From Limnomonas spitsbergensis (Eukaryota > Chlorophyta > Chlorophyceae > Chlamydomonadales), in the NCBI GenBank assembly GCA_037349105.1, contig JAYJMM010000124.1:6990001-7054000 (forward strand): a stretch of DNA of 64,000 nucleotides, in the 5' to 3' direction. The position numbers were made by a program, and so were the translations under genes. Below are positions 14,501 to 26,066 of the stretch, one piece after another; the first letter of the stretch is position 1, and the number at the start of each line of letters is the position of its first letter. Below the pieces are notes generated by a model that saw only the letters and a list, made by a program, of their open reading frames with translations, ran no database searches and had not been told where the DNA came from.

Positions 14501-16011
14501 GTCTGGACTTTTCCTTCAAATTGCCCACATCTCTGCACAGCTACCGCATGTAATACTGATGTGACGCTCTCTACCGGTTAGCGTTACGATGTAAATCCCT
14601 GCATCCTCACCTGTAAACGAGCTTCCTATACTTGGGTAAAAGAAATCAGTATAGCTGGCCTCAGATGAACATGGCACTCCCAGAGCACTCAAAAGTCCCT
14701 GAGAGGAGGATGATTGATGGTGGAGCGGACGGAAAAGATTAATGCACTGTGACTGCTCAGCTTTTCTAGTAGAATAGCAGCTTCGACAGAAAGAACATTC
14801 ATGACATTTTTGTTTGTGTAAGGGGTTCTCCTGATTCTGCTAATTGTGCTGCCAGCCTTAGGTCCAGGATTAAACGATGGAACTTAATTGTGACTCTTAA
14901 TAATAGAGTCACAAACCTTGGTCACTCCATGAAAATGACTGGTGAATGTCCCCAGGAACAGCCATGGTTCTCAGGTTTAATCTGCATAACAGTAGTTAAC
15001 TTACATCCCATACAGACGATTGGTTAAGCTTTAGGAAATATGCTTGCATGTCCAACACACTCAAGAAAGTCACCTGCAAGGGCAAGCAAGGCAGGGAGAC
15101 AAACTATGACTGTACTAAACATGTGCAATATATTCTGCATATCTTGATTATGTCATGCTTGTGGGCACTAGCACAGGACAAACCCCTGGTCAGCTGTCCA
15201 CAGTATTGGTTGCTCTACCATGCAATGGTATGCAAGGCATCTCCATTAAAACCGAAATCAGGAAATGTGGTTCAGTTGAGATCAAACTCTTACACTGACC
15301 CAGCAGAGCACTTCACAGAGCATGAAAGAGTATGTCCCAAGAAAAAGCAGTTATGTCCTCCCCAGCTGAGGGCTCCTGTCAGATTAGCCTTTCAGATGAA
15401 ACCTCCCGTGTCCCATGTCCAGTATGCTTTGAGGTCATGGCAGCCACCTACTGTGAAATTTGCCAAGGATTGTATGGGCATACTGCTGCGGGGGGTGGAT
15501 ACCACTACACAGCCTGTGGTAGGTACGAGCACCAATGGGCCAACAGGGATGAATGGTCGCAAGAGGGTATCCAGCTGTGAGCAGCTGGCATCATTCAGCC
15601 TGACGTTGCTTCCATCTGGCACAGCAATGGTGACCACAGCTGAATGGCAGGAAGGAGCAACAGATACAGCTTTATACGAGCAGCTTCGTAAGGCATGACA
15701 GCAGAGGGCTGGCCAGTTCCTAGCACATGGGAATTGCAAGACCGCATGCATGGTGGCTTGCAGCAAGGCCACGATGTGTACCGGTATTTGTGGCGTAATT
15801 ACGCTACAGGTACTACTGGTACCAGCCAGTATTTACCACTCCTGACAGACTCATCACCTTAGAAGTGAGTTGGAGGGATCCTTCATCGAGACTCTAGGAA
15901 GGCTGCAGATTTCCGAAATTCACCAGGGAAAGTGGGAGCATTGATGGATACAGAGCTCGAGATGCCGGCTATTAGCACCGCCATCAAGGTTGACAGGGTA
16001 GCCGGTGTCAT
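11589..16011 (-). CDS. Putative secreted proline-rich, pherophorin-like protein (model unresolved)
   Basis: A first exon at 16011-15924 encodes a convincing signal peptide (MTPATLSTLMAVLIAGISSS, then VSINAP), suggesting secretion. Downstream exon-like pieces on the minus strand include 15705-15455 (PSCHSAVVTIAVPDGSNV and a later ASCSQL), about 14700-14606, 14271-14095 (PCTINAFVNRTAGPIL), 13746-13672, 13509-13432, a proline-serine rod at 13107-12800 (SPPSPPSPPKPSPPSPSPP), 12558-12469 (GLICTQLQLALSAAIAD), and 11955-11626 ending in CSPPPPPSPPVGC. Alternating cysteine-bearing globular pieces and (S)PPP rods resemble the hydroxyproline-rich pherophorins of volvocine extracellular matrix, but the family signature FPFCNC was not found. 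Reading frame changes at C-runs near 14220 and 12930, so there may be extra introns, assembly indels or a pseudogene. It could be more than one gene. Confidence 0.38.
12124..12177. repeat. Two-copy 27-bp tandem duplication
   Basis: Two adjacent 27-base copies (12124-12150 and 12151-12177) both begin GCTTAATGTG and share CAGCCAGGGCCTGTT. They differ at one internal base and at the last base. They lie in a probable intron of the pherophorin-like gene and look like a recent replication slip. Confidence 0.8.
12800..13107 (-). repeat. (S)PP-coding low-complexity tract
   Basis: A 300-base stretch is almost purely purine on the plus strand (GGA/GGG-rich) and pyrimidine on the minus strand. On the minus strand one frame encodes repeated SPP/KPP/PPP. 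A G-run near 12930-12960 separates two proline-rich frames. This is the kind of sequence found in algal hydroxyproline-rich cell-wall proteins, and is treated as part of the pherophorin-like gene. Confidence 0.6.
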
Positions 16012-17068
16012 CTGAATGGTGGACGAGCGTGTGAGGCAGGAAGGGCAGATGACCTGAGCGCCCCTGGCCGAGCAACAATTTCGTTATACCTGTATCACAC
16101 CCTGAAACCCTGTGCAACAATATGTGCGCCTGCACCACCATAACTGGATTTTGAGCATGCACGGGACTGACGTGACTCTGCCTACCGGTATTGCGGGGAT
16201 ATCTGTCGCTCACTCGCGCTCTCTTGTCAGGATCAGATAATCTCTGTTGCCCCAATTGTCTAAAGGAAATTGCGCGAATGACAAGAAAGAAGCGTTGGTA
16301 AAATCTACGCACCAACCTCTCGACAGGGTTGCATAATGCAACATCCTTGCAGAATCTCCCCGCAGGCGCCCGCCAATGGTTGCTCCGTTGCTCGTCTCCC
16401 CCCCCCTCACACACACAGCTTGCATCAATGATAACGGTGCACGTTTCGTCAGCAACACGAAGCAAGCCATGCATTCAGCACATGTTCATCACAACGTGGC
16501 TGTATTGCGTCTCAGCCTTTGCACACACCACCTCTGCCCAAACGGCTTGCATGCATGCGGTTAAGGGAGCGGACTTTATCTGGAAATGGGGAGAAGGCAG
16601 AGCACGGTGGCCAAATATCAAAATATGACAGCGTCTGCTCACAGTATGCTTGCAGTTATTACATATGATTGATATGAACCAAATAAACAGACACAACTCG
16701 AATACCGTAGTAGGCTCTCCCAACGCCACCTGCATGCCCATACAAGCAAGCTTGGCATGCATGCCAACTTTTAGAGAAGCGCATTCCCTCCTGTCATGCT
16801 CGCAGATATGAATTAACTTGGATACCAGTGGGCACGAGAAAGGTTGCCATTATACTCGAGAAAGGTCGCCAGAAATCAAGTTCAGAGATTGAGACTTGGA
16901 CAGGTATGGCCCCTCAGCCAAAGCATTGGCACCAAACGAGGGTATCCCTGCCCCACAATTCGCCCTGAGAGAAAAGTATATACTGAAGCAGCTAGCTGAC
17001 TATCCCATTATCAAATACCGCGAACTGGGGAAGAAGTCTTGAGTTTCCAACTCACCCAGCCAATGTTC
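16012..17068. other. Intergenic region between pherophorin-like gene and RAD7-like gene
   Basis: About 1 kb with no supported exon. It should hold the promoter of the minus-strand secreted-protein gene and the RAD7 3' UTR. A TACCGGTA palindrome lies at 16183-16190. TTACA at about 16658-16662 would be TGTAA on the minus strand, about 400 bases past the RAD7 stop. Confidence 0.35.
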
Positions 17069-20000
17069 TTAGGCTGCACAGATCGTCCCTGTTCCGACAA
17101 TGCTGACCAAATTGTCGTTGCTGTGTCCATGCAGAAACTTGTTGCCCACATGTGAGCAGCCAAACAGTATAATGTTCGACAGGAGCCTGCACTTGTCTGC
17201 CACCAGACCCAACGCCTGCTCACTGACCCCTCGGCAGAAAGAGACATCCAGCACTTCCAAAGACTCCTTGCAGTTCATAGCCAGTGCCTGCACCATCAGG
17301 CACGAGAGTTTGTGGGAAGGAGGGCGTGACGCGGGTATACACCATTTCACTTTGAGCACCCTCAAGCACTCTTCTTCAAGAAAGTAGCAAACTAGCGGGG
17401 CACAAAAGCCTCCATGTTCACATTCGCATGCCATGAAGGGACAACTGGCACCCAATAGGATTACAAGATGGGCGGCACGATAGACACAAGTTCAGGTTAA
17501 GGTGTGAAAGATTCGAAATGAAATCAGAAGCAGGGAGCTGATTCTGACACAGATTGCTCCCTCACTCCTCCCTGCTCACCTGCATGGTCTTGTCCCCACA
17601 GCCATTCACCCCGCTGAGGAGGAGCCGCTGCAGACAGCCACGCTCCGCCACCATGGCCAGGGCCTCATCGGTGACCTTGCAGCGCCTTGCCGACAGGGCC
17701 TGCTCCGCGACAGGTTCGGTAAGCAGTTGGAAGCAGGGAATTAAGCAATGATACGGGATAGAATGCTTGGCTGTTCCTCACACACAACGTCCGTGCCTTC
17801 AGAATATAAACAAGACGATGCCTAGGTGCCTCCCCCTGCTGCTGCGTAAACCGGCTACACTCACCCTGAGGCCCTTGCAGCCTGCAGCCAGCGCGTACAG
17901 CCCAACATCTGTGACTTTGAGGCACTCATCCATGTGCAAGATCAAGAGGCCAGGGCAGCTCTGAGACAGAACCGTCATGCCCACGTCCGTCACCTGAGAA
18001 GATGAGGGTATACGATAAAATATACAACTGAGGCCATCAGGGCAGCACGAGGCTGATCCGAAAAAACAACGTGCTACTATTTGCATCCTATAATAATCTA
18101 CTTGATGTGCACCATTGATCCCAGCGTCCCCCACCTGGGTGTATGATATTCCAAGCTCCTCCAAGCACGGGGCTGTGGCTGCAGCCAGGAGGACGTCATC
18201 ATCCACCTATACGGAGCATGCCAGGCGCAAGACGACAAGCTTGGCTAGTAGCGTGACCAGGCTGTCAAGCAAGACAGCGGGACAAGTCATGAGGAGACGC
18301 TGAGGCTGAGACGTAAGCCGGAGGAAGTGCCCCCCCCCCCCTGGTGCTCCCAGTTCTCTTGCCTGGTCCATGCCATCCATCCTCAGGGCCTTCAGGCGCG
18401 TCATGCAGGGCAGGGCTGCAATCAGCATCTCCGGGGCAAGGCCGCGGCAGTCTTGAATTTCAAGACGGCTGCAAGGGTAGAGCCAGAGGCGGGCATGAAC
18501 ACATGTATGTATCATCGATCAGGCATCACAACAGCTGCAGGAGACATAAATCAGAAGGGGCAGGTCAATTACAAGCTCAAGCACAGGTGGCAGTGGGACC
18601 ATTCTCTTCACTTGCCACACCCGCAGTGGCGGAGCACCACATAGGGCAGCATCCAGCTTTTTCTACGAGCTTCAGGGTTGTGATGTTTTGGGACAGGGTG
18701 ACACGCTACTAGTCAACTCTTTCTTATGGCCGGCGTGCTCACTTCATCAAATCTCCTAAAGACAGATAAATAACATGGGTGTGAGGAATCACGAAACAGT
18801 GCAGCCTATGGGTCTGCGTCCACGCCATAATTACCATCATTCACATCTCAGCATCTCCTACCTCAGGTGCGGCAGCAGGTCCGGCAACCTCCCAATCGCT
18901 GAGCCAGTCAGGCGCGAGCCCTGAGGCACCGAGAGGGAGTGGAGGCCCGGAAGAGCGGACATGGCCTGCGCATTTGCAGCAAAAACCAACAGTGGAGCAA
19001 GACCAACAGACCACTGATCTTGTCCCCCCCCCAAGACATGTCTCTGCCGCTCCTCCAGTGTGTTAATCAGTGTGCACCAGGCACCTTAGGGTGGGGCTGC
19101 TGGGTGGCCACCACTGGGCCGTTTGGGTCCAAGCCATGATCTGCCTAAAGCCGGTGGTTTTAAAGGCAAGCACCAGGCCTGGGTGCACCCTGTCCTCATC
19201 GGCAGGAGGGGTGCTACTTAATTGCATCTCATCTGCTGGTCCACACCAAAAACCATACTGCCGTATTCACACTTGCGCTCACCGTCTCCAGACCTGCGTC
19301 TGACAGGCGGTATGCCCCCGCAAGTGTCAGGTGCGTCATCTTGGTCAGGGGGCCATGCTTTCCGAGCAGCTCAGCCTGGGGGTCTCCGAAGCCTCGGCCA
19401 CATACCCCTAGCTCAAGGCGCTCCAGCCTGACAGTAAATCCAGCAGGGGCAATGTAGGCAGAAAATGAAGAAACAGACAGGTACCCCAAGCCAAGGTGGA
19501 TAAAGGGAGCCCCCTATTTAGGCGCAAGCATACTTTATGGCTAGATGGCTGCAGAACCGAACGTTATCAGTGCAGGCAAGGTGTGATATCGCCAGGAGCA
19601 GCAAGCCTCCAGGGCCATCGGCCTCACCAGATTACGTCCCAACTCTGCTAAAATGACAATCATTGCTAACACACCACTAAATCACTGCCTTGCAACAAAG
19701 ACAATCAATGGCCATTCTACAGCCCTGCCGTTTCTTTTGCTCCCCTTCACCCCTCCCCACCCGTGCGTGACACACTCCTGTACCAGCTCCGTCATCGAGG
19801 CTGCGTCCAGCTGGTGACAGTCAGTAAGGACCACCTCCACTGGTGCGCCTGTAACAAAGAGCCGAGCTACCTGCATGCAGGGGCATCACTCAGCGAGCTC
19901 AGCATGCAGGGCAGCACAGGGTAGGTGGGAGAAAATGGGGCAGGCAGGGAGATGAATGCAGGCGATAATGGGGCGCAAGACATGCTTGGGTAGGAGGGAG

Positions 20001-22073
20001 GGGGGAAGGCACATATAAAGATGGCATAAGGAGGGTGAATTCACAGGAGGGTGCGCACACACAATATTTGGAGAGGAAAAGCACACGGGCGCGGGGTGGA
20101 TCGGAGCGGCACTGCCAAATGCAGTTAACTTCAGACGGGGCAGATGGATGTGGCAGCAAGGAAATGCATACAATGCAATACACTCGTATCGGGCAGCAGG
20201 AGGAAGCAGGATTGGGTCAGTGATGTTTGAGGTGCACACCATACCACCTTCAGCTGGCTGCTGTACACCCACCATAAGGATGGAGGGGTTAGGATTTAGG
20301 AACAGACCTCGACGGGCCTGCAGCTGGCAGCCCAAGCAGCAGGGCGTGCTGCAGCAGGACATTTCGGCCACAGGCCAGGGCGCATGGCCATGCAGCTGCA
20401 TCATACTAAATATGACACTGGATTGGGCCATTGCCTCATCGGGTGATTGGGTCAGGTCTTGTTATTGACTTGGTTTACAATCTATTATGTACCGGCAATG
20501 AATATTGCTACCCGTGCGACATGCATGCTCACCTCCTTGCTCATCTTGCGCATGGAGCAGACGTGAGCGGAAACCTTGACCTTCGAGTCCAGGGACAGGG
20601 CAAGGTGATTTTCACATAGACACAGCTTGAGAGAAACTCTGGCACAAAAGAGGGATTCTGAACGATGGGTGTAATCCAGAGCTGCCACGATTGTGGATGT
20701 GGCAGAGGCCATGCCCTGTCCCACAGCCAATAAATTCCCTAGGCCGCATTATGTTAGCATCCTTTCCACCCACACCCAACGTAGCTGCTACGTACCCTTA
20801 TAGTATCCGGCACTCCTGCAAGAGAGTCAATGCAGTCCACATACTCTGTCAATACAGCTTGGCACATGGAGAAGAGGGTGGGCACAGCTGGTGCGCCCTG
20901 GCGTGGCCCCAGTAAGGTGTTGCGGCTGGGCGACCACAGAGGCTTGCATGGCTCCGTCTCTGGGAGCATGCAGGAGAAGACGCAGCAGAGAGGATCAAGG
21001 GAGTGGGGCATCGGGATTGCAGGCAGTCAGGACATGCCAGCCAGGCACTCATTTGCAGTAGCCTCCTGATGCTCGCATATCAGCAGGTGGGTAGGCTCAT
21101 AGGTTTCCGCAAAAATGCTATTCTGCCAGCCTTTGCTGGCCAAGTTCTTTGTCCATGACGTAAGAATTAGCCCATGCATGGGTGTAATGGCCAGAATGTA
21201 CCCACCCTCCCCTTCCTCGCCCTGACGATCCCTTTCCTTCCTTTTGTCCTCGCGATCCTCCAGGGCCTTCTGTCTGGCATTCACAAGCTCCACGGCACTG
21301 CTCCAAGGCCCAAGAGTGCGAGCCTGTCGTCCATGTGAGATTCAGATCAAATGAGCAGACAATATGCACAGCTTAAGACGGGTAGAAAATAAGCCTGCTT
21401 GCAACACAAGGAAACACGGAAATGAAATGTGTCCATTCATAATACTGCATAATTGGCTGGGGGAGTACTTGATCATTTGCATGGAGTGGGTCCTTTTTCA
21501 TGCATGCATGGAGCATCCCCACAGTCTGTGCATGTTCACTCACCTCGTTGTTGCCAACATGGACATTGCTCCCGCCTGGCGCATCGTCATCCTCTTTAAA
21601 ATGTGCAAAGTGAGCAGCTCGCCTGACGGTTTGAGGGACAATGTAATTAATTTCAACAGTAACAGTGGCGGTTTCAGGGCATGAGTTCTGAAGCACATGA
21701 GGACGACATGCACATCATGAGCGGAGTCACATCTCTCCTACGCCCATCCTTCGGGGGAACACCCAGCAGTTCCTCATGTGTGTATAGCTAACATGATTCC
21801 ATGAATGATAAATCTGCCTTCCATATGAAAGCAGAGGCATTCGGGATAGGCCTGGGAAAGCTGTTTGCCCCAACCATGCAAGGTGGGAAAGTCCTGCCCC
21901 TAGGTCCAACCGTGTCCCAGTGACAACAGTGAATTAGTAGTCTTTTTCTCCGCAGATGTTCGGGGAAATCACCTTCTCGCGAGTTTGGCCATGTCCGCCC
22001 TGCGATCCTCAGGTGAGACACCTTCGGTGATGGGCTGGGTCGGCCCGCTCGGCCTAGACCTTTTGCTGGCCAT
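17069..22073 (-). CDS. RAD7/Rhp7-like leucine-rich-repeat protein
   Basis: Resembles yeast Rad7 / fission yeast Rhp7 (global-genome nucleotide excision repair, with Rad16) and their plant LRR homologues. Thirteen minus-strand exons: 22073-21973, 21622-21544, 21323-21206, 20959-20796, 20574-20533, 19870-19761, 19427-19283, 18965-18862, 18468-18363, 18206-18135, 17993-17865, 17699-17580, 17287-17069; phases agree, 502 aa. The N-terminus is basic with RRAAHFAHFKEDDD, then the plant-type block LGPWSSAVELVNARQKALED. The rest is cysteine-type LRRs, for example LTLAGAYRLSDAGLETV, VTDVGMTVLSQSCPGLLIL, LEVLDVSFCRGVSEQALGLV, and the diagnostic C-terminal LFGCSHVG then FLHGHSN. Intron 9 appears to start with GC (CAG|GCAAGA). 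The family call rests on remembered plant RAD7-like sequences; a generic AMN1-type LRR protein is the alternative. Confidence 0.85.
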
Positions 22074-22619
22074 ACTTGGCCGTGCAAAATTACAACTGAG
22101 GGCGAAACTCAAGGGCACGACCCTTGTAAAGTTCCTGAGGCCTCGACTAGCTTGATTGGATTCGGTAGTTGGGTGGGGCAAATTTGTTTGCAGCAGCACC
22201 AGATCAGACGCGCGGAATACACCACTCTTCGTTAGTGCTCATAGCACATCAGGAACATTACAGGGAGACACTCAGCTGATCAGCTAGTGCAAGCTGATCA
22301 GGTCACCCACTTGGCGATGGCAAAGTGACCAGTGATGCCACACCAAACCGGTACCCGTGTCCGTACTTCTGACAGCGTGTATGAACAGAGCACAAATGCC
22401 AACTTCGAGCCAGGAAATCTTGCTGACCCTCTTACCAGGCACACACAATGCGGTTATAAACCTTCTTGCTCTTCCGTGACGACCCGAAAGTTTTGACAGT
22501 GTATCCAGTTCGGTTACTTTCGAGGTCAAGCCTGCCAGTACCGGTACACACACATGGTGCTAGCGTGCATAGAATATCAACTGCTGTCCATGCTTGAACG
22601 TTTATAGGCGGTTGTTAGA
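22074..22619. promoter_or_regulatory. Divergent promoter region between RAD7-like gene and unidentified gene
   Basis: The two start codons are 546 bases apart and point away from each other, so this interval must hold both promoters and 5' UTRs. It contains a TACCGGTA palindrome at 22539-22546, about 75 bases before the plus-strand ATG, and a related ACCGGTACC at 22348. No TATA box is obvious. The regulatory role is inferred from position. Confidence 0.45.
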
Positions 22620-24491
22620 ATGCCAACCTCTGAAATCTACAAAGTTAAGGCTCACTTTGCCAAGGAGCAGGCCAAGGTACGTGTCTCTTTCACAAATGCT
22701 GTTCAGGTACCCACAGAGGCCCAGAGCTGGCAACATTCAAGGGATTTGGTAACATAGTACTGATTCATAAGGGTCATTCAATTTTTTTCTGGAGCAGGTT
22801 CAAAGTAAAATACTTGAAGTTCGATCTCACCTTCTAGACCAGCTACACCCACTTGTCCCAGAGCCCTGGGTCCATGTCGAGCTGCATGAGCCCCTTACTT
22901 TGTTTAAGGTGAGGGCACGTACTCGTGAGGTGAGACAGGCTAGCAGGGGAATGACGATTTTCATTACCAAATGCAGGTTATTGCTGTTGCAGGAGACAAG
23001 TTTGTCTCAGTGTTCAACGGTTCAACGTGCTACACACTAGGCAAATGGACCTTTGCAAAGCAGGGTGCAGCCAGCTGGCCCCCTCTTTCCTCTTGCTTGT
23101 ACGCATTTGCCACGCCCCAACAGGTCCGGTATATTATTGCAGAAGCGAACCCATTTCAGGCCGAGAACAGGCCTGCATGAATGAGACCTGTTCAGTAAAC
23201 CAGAACATAATAGTTGTATTTCTCAAGCATGCAACTGAGGCATACAACTATTTACTCCGCTATTTACTGTGCTCATGGCTTGAAACCACAAGTTTAAAAA
23301 GGCCTAAACTAGGTACCGATAATGAGGGGAAATCTTCGTCCCTTCAATTTTTTCTGGATCGGGTACCCTACGCAGGCCGTGGACGCCATTTTCCCCACCT
23401 GCAGCAGGCTGAAGGGCTTCCCCAAGGTACGAGAATGGAAGGTGCCCCATTGCCCACACGAGCCATCATTCATCAATCATCAATCATCATGCGGTTCTGA
23501 AGCAATAAGAAGATGCAAAAGCATGTGGATTTCAATCAGGGCCTCACAAAATTCCATATGGACCTGTTTCCACCCCTGCGATGACGATTGCATCCGGTCC
23601 TAGGTCTTGATTGAAGTGGAGGCACGTGGACACGCCTACATGAACCAGGAGACAGATGGCTTGTGGGCCCTGTCCAAGGTAGGCCTCAGTTACTGGTTAC
23701 CTAGACAGAGGGTAAAATGGTTCAAACCTAACCTGAGATTTTCCTGACGTGATGCGCATCTCTGGAAACTTGTGCTGATTTTCATTCCTTATTTCACACT
23801 TGCCTGCATGCTCCCCGAACACCGAGTCCTGCGATTGAACTATATTGGCTGTGCCCCCCACTCCCCCGCTGCTCTATAGCTGCGGTTTCGGTCAGTGGTG
23901 ACGCAGCTGGCACAGAGGGTGCCCTTGCACAGCCTCCGCACGCCTGCCAGCAAACAAAGTCGTACATCAACCCCGCCCGTCGCGTTGACGCCTCGCAGCG
24001 CCAGCACCGTCACAAAAGCCTGTGTTCAAGGCCGGGCCATTGACCATGAGGATGCACTGCTTCCAGCTGGACAGCACCTCGTGCCTTATGAGACCCCCTG
24101 CAGCCCGCAGCCTGCCGGCACATGGCCGCATTGGAGGGCATCAGCTGCAGGCAACGAGCACCTGCGCCAGATTACGAGACACGGCCTTGGCATGGCCAAT
24201 GAGGAACAGAAAGCCATCCCATGGCATGCCCACCTTCGTGATAGTTCTGTCCTGGACGCTGTCGACCCAGCTGTTGCCTGCAAGCCCGTATTCAGGCCAG
24301 CTAGTGGAGGCAGTGGCGGCATGGGGAAGCAGCTGGATGCCTGGTATGCACCTTTGTGGAGCCACGCTCCTCGTGCCCCGGAGGTGGTGGTGGAGGGGAA
24401 TGTGGCCGGCTTTGGGGGAGCGGGGGCTAGGGATGACAGGCGACCTGTTTTGAGTTTAAGGATGGCATCTGTAACTAATTTGAGCGGCTGA
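22620..24491 (+). CDS. Unidentified multi-exon gene
   Basis: I do not recognise the family. Supported exons are 22620-22676 (MPTSEIYKVKAHFAKEQAK), 22798-22908 (begins VQSKILEVRSHLLDQLHPLV), one starting at 22977 (VIAVAGDKFVSVF), probably 23375-23425 (AVDAIFPTCSRLKGFPK), 23604-23678 (begins VLIEVEARGHAYMNQETDGL) and 23880-24491 (LRFRSVVTQLAQRVPLHSL, then a polar serine/proline-rich tail ending TNLSG). Phases fit where both boundaries are clear; the end of the third exon is not resolved. The first two exons look helical and charged, the last 190 residues disordered. No signal peptide or membrane segment is visible. It shares a short divergent promoter with the RAD7-like gene. Confidence 0.45.
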
Positions 24492-26066
24492 CCTGGCCCT
24501 TTCTTCACTTCGGAGTTTGATTGTAGGTTGGCAGTCTTTAGAGGGGCATTGCCCTTGAAATGGAGAGATGAGCATGCATCATCTTGGGGGCCAGAACAAA
24601 TCTGCCGCATTGTCTCTTGTCAGAGCTTTGGACAGATTTCATAGTTACCTAGTCCATGAGGCAACAAGAATGCGCGTCCAGCTGATTTGAATGGGCTGCC
24701 ATTGTTTCGTTTTTATTGACAACCTGATGTCCTGCCATTAGCAGGGTTACACTTGAGATGCAAACACGCTTTGGGGAGGTGATGCTGGGAGGATACTTTT
24801 TAGTAAGGTGTGAATCCTGGCATCCAGCGGAAAGGTGGATGCCAGGATTCACACCACACCTCATGGGGTAAGGGCAGAAGGTGTGACACTTTGCGGCATG
24901 GAGGGCAGGCTAGGGAGATGAATGGTATGTGAAGAAACTGTGAACCATAGCATGAGGGTGCCTGATGTAAATTCAAAATATGCATTGCATAAATTATCAA
25001 ACTGAACAGAGGAACACTGCTCACTGAAAGTTGCAGAGCTCCTGAAGTGCTGACCGCCTGACCCCCAAAAAGGATAGTGCGGCTCAACAGCAGAGGAGCG
25101 ACGGCCTTGAACGAATTTTCAGCAGCTCTAGCAGCAGATGAGGCCCAGCCCTGAGGATACCGCCTAAGAAGTGAGGTCCTCACAGGCTGGATCAGCACAG
25201 AGTGGGCACTGAAAGCCTGCAACTATGACGTGCCTGCGACTACGGCATTCCACCTCTACAGGTCTAGGTGGCATGGCAATGTGAGCGAGCTGCTGCAGCT
25301 CTGTATTTGCAACAAGGTGTCTACTTATCAGGCCCTGGATGCCACCTCAGCACAAGCGGTGGATATTTGTCAGCCCCCTGCATGCTGACACTGGGGTTTC
25401 TCCCCTATGTCAAGAGTGCAACAGTCAAGGCTACTAGGCCCTTTCTAGGCTAAAACGGTAAGCAGGAGTCGGGCCATGTACTAAATTTCAGGGAAATAGC
25501 TTAAGCTTCATTATACCGTAGAGGAAATAAGTAGGTAGAGCACACATTTATCTTCGTATTTATGCTGTGCATGGAACCTGGGAGGGGCTGATGCCCAATG
25601 TGCTCACTGTCTCCTTGGGCTTCAGCAGACTACCGGTACTAGAGGGAGCTAAGCCCTGTAAGTCAGGCCTGTCCGACTGCTAAGCACAGAGAATAAAAGG
25701 GTTAAAATACAGGGTTACAGAGGAAAATCTGATCTGAGTTCTAGCACGGCTCATCGGTGGGTATTCAATGCTGACGGGGTACCCTGCGGGCGCGGAGTGT
25801 AGCATGGTATGGGGCTAGGAGGTATGAGATGTGTGAGCACCGAGCGCTAGCGCGAGCGACGCTGACGTGGAATCAGTTACAAGTGCTTGGAGACAACACT
25901 TGCAATATCACATATAGAGCATGTTCTTTTATTCCTTAATGTTTGTATTGGTTAGTTGACGAAGTGCTGGAACCGAAATGTGCTGCAGTCGAAGGCGAAG
26001 GCCATTGTGAACTGTTTATACTTTAGTTAAGCATCGGATTGAACTGCCTTCGCTTCGCCACGAATC
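24492..26066. other. Intergenic region upstream of the SDP1-type lipase
   Basis: About 1.6 kb without a supported exon. It contains a perfect 19-bp inverted repeat (24807-24855, listed separately) and a TACCGGTA palindrome at 25631-25638. The lipase promoter and 5' UTR should lie near its 3' end. Nothing else is recognisable. Confidence 0.4.
24807..24855. repeat. Perfect 19-bp inverted repeat (hairpin)
   Basis: The arm GGTGTGAATCCTGGCATCC (24807-24825) is followed by an 11-base loop (24826-24836) and its exact reverse complement (24837-24855). A transcript of either strand would form a stable 19-bp stem. It lies 316 bases after the stop codon of the unidentified gene. It could be a 3'-end hairpin, a small-RNA precursor, or a remnant of a foldback element. 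Confidence 0.85.

Noticed and set aside
15048..15698. Plus-strand open frame of 216 codons as a gene
   Set aside because: It overlaps the better-supported minus-strand exon with spaced cysteines, has no recognisable domain, and its composition looks like an antisense shadow.
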